The translations under genes were made by a program, and so were the position numbers. A stretch of 7,021 bases of DNA. Origin: Bacteroidaceae bacterium (GTDB lineage: Bacteria; Bacteroidota; Bacteroidia; Bacteroidales; Bacteroidaceae). The stretch is taken from assembly GCA_024695315.1 (NCBI GenBank), contig JAILIJ010000360.1, positions 1 through 7,021 on the forward strand. The letters are read 5' to 3'. Below, piece after piece: positions 6,617 to 7,021 of the stretch (position 1 is the stretch's first letter; the number at the start of each line of letters is the position of its first letter). The notes beneath the pieces were generated by a model. It ran no database searches, was not told the DNA's origin, and was given only the letters and a program-made list of their open reading frames with translations.

Positions 6617-6811
6617 ATGAGAGTTAATAATAGAGCAACAAGGATTAATAGAGCTATGATGTATGGGACGCTTTTCCTAGGACTACTTGTTATTGGAGTT
6701 ACTTTTGGCTTCTTGTATTACTCGTACGATATTCAAAAGCAGAATCAAGATATAGAAGCGGTGGGTGATAGTCTTATTATTGAAGTTTCTGACTCGCTTT
6801 TGCTTGAATAA
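6617..6811 (+). CDS. Small single-span membrane protein, unknown function
   Basis: The 64-residue product has a basic N-terminus (RVNNRATRINR, 2-12), one hydrophobic membrane segment (about 14-36, with LFLGLLVIGVTFGFLYY), and an acidic tail. Positive charges predict the N-terminus inside the cytoplasm and the tail in the periplasm. The tail holds two related hexamers, DSLIIE (51-56) and DSLLLE (59-64), the second being the very end of the protein. I do not recognise the family. It lies 126 bases after the protease gene, behind a probable terminator and a possible promoter of its own, so co-transcription with the protease is uncertain. No Shine-Dalgarno precedes the ATG (TTTAAAAG). The clear inside-out charge pattern and a good membrane segment argue that it is a real gene and not chance, but I cannot suggest a specific role. 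Confidence 0.65.
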   Translation: MRVNNRATRINRAMMYGTLFLGLLVIGVTFGFLYYSYDIQKQNQDIEAVGDSLIIEVSDSLLLE

Positions 6812-6867
6812 TATATTTTACATACTTCAATATTGGTAGGGAATCTGATATCATAAGGGCTCTTTTT

Positions 6868-6996
6868 ATGGTGTTGTGCCCTAATTTATATGTTCTATAT
6901 TTAATAGTCTCCAAAAAGTATTTATTTCCTTTTTGGAAACTATTAAATCGTAGAGTAGAAGTTTTTATATTTTTTGCATTTTTTATACTGTTATAA
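6868..6996 (+). CDS. Doubtful small hydrophobic ORF
   Basis: A frame open from 6808 to a TAA at 6994-6996 has its only ATG at 6868, giving 42 residues: MVLCPNLYVLYLIVSKKYLF, then a basic stretch with LLNRR, then a hydrophobic end FFAFFILL. It could form two membrane segments, and its stop is one base before an ATG at 6998, as in an operon. Against it, T-rich DNA gives Phe, Leu and Ile by default, the frame runs through the inverted repeat at 6899-6948, and the opposite strand is also open here. Confidence 0.2.
   Translation: MVLCPNLYVLYLIVSKKYLFPFWKLLNRRVEVFIFFAFFILL
6899..6948. repeat. 20-base inverted repeat (hairpin) at the right edge
   Basis: Arms 6899-6918 and 6929-6948 are reverse complements except at one position, around a 10-base loop (TATTTATTTC). 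The inner part is TCCAAAAAG against CTTTTTGGA, the outer part ATTTAATAG against CTATTAAAT. No T-run follows on either side, so a simple terminator is not clearly supported. It could be a structured RNA, a binding site or a remnant of a mobile element; I recognise no insertion-sequence end. Confidence 0.65.
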
Positions 6997-6997
6997 T

Positions 6998-7021
6998 ATG
7001 TCTCTTAATAGTGAATTTTTG
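6998..7021 (+). CDS. Possible start of a further gene, cut by the window edge
   Basis: An ATG at 6998 opens a frame reading MSLNSEFL with no stop before the window ends. Only eight codons are visible, which is too little to identify or confirm. It is the last plausible start, one base after the stop of the doubtful hydrophobic ORF. Confidence 0.25.

Noticed and set aside
6825..6835. CTTCAATATTG occurs here and, in reverse, at 4819-4809 near the xerD promoter, suggesting a shared operator.
   Set aside because: It is an 11-base AT-rich match around the common palindrome CAATATTG; two copies in 7 kb are not convincing.
6974..6997. TTGCAT and TATAAT resemble an E. coli-type promoter.
   Set aside because: The TATAAT is directly next to the ATG at 6998, the spacing is poor, and this lineage uses TAnnTTTG boxes.

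Overview
The window looks like chromosome of a Bacteroidales bacterium, most likely Prevotella or a close relative. The evidence is AT-rich DNA, start codons without Shine-Dalgarno sequences, promoter-like TAnnTTTG boxes of the Bacteroidetes type, a modular surface protein with a type IX secretion-like C-terminal tail, and Bacteroidetes-style versions of UMP kinase, XerD and a C-terminal processing protease. The genus is inference; no rRNA or other taxonomic marker is present.

Layout, left to right. (1) Bases 1-2643 hold the 3' part of a large secreted surface protein (about 880 residues visible, N-terminus outside the window). It is followed 32 bases later, with no visible promoter between, by a 52-residue peptide gene (2676-2834). 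A strong hairpin with a cUUCGg tetraloop closes this unit (2861-2896). (2) pyrH (3030-3740, UMP kinase) follows with its own promoter-like box. (3) A long hairpin containing three 10-base AGTTARC-type units lies between the convergent pyrH and xerD. (4) xerD (4775-3870, minus strand) encodes an intact tyrosine recombinase; its promoter box sits so close to the ATG that the mRNA may be leaderless. (5) ctp (4868-6490) is divergent from xerD and encodes an exported PDZ/S41 protease with an intact Ser-Lys dyad, followed by a short terminator. (6) A 64-residue single-span membrane protein (6617-6811) follows. (7) The last 210 bases are very AT-rich. They hold a 20-base near-perfect inverted repeat, overlapping weak open frames on both strands, and an ATG at 6998 whose frame is open to the window edge.

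The genes are mostly separate housekeeping units: pyrimidine nucleotide supply (pyrH), chromosome dimer resolution (xerD) and envelope proteolysis (ctp). The surface protein and the small peptide are the only pair that clearly looks like an operon. No mobile element, CRISPR array, tRNA or rRNA is visible. The least explained items are the 52-residue peptide, the repeat-containing hairpin at 3773-3816, and the inverted repeat and open frames at the right edge.
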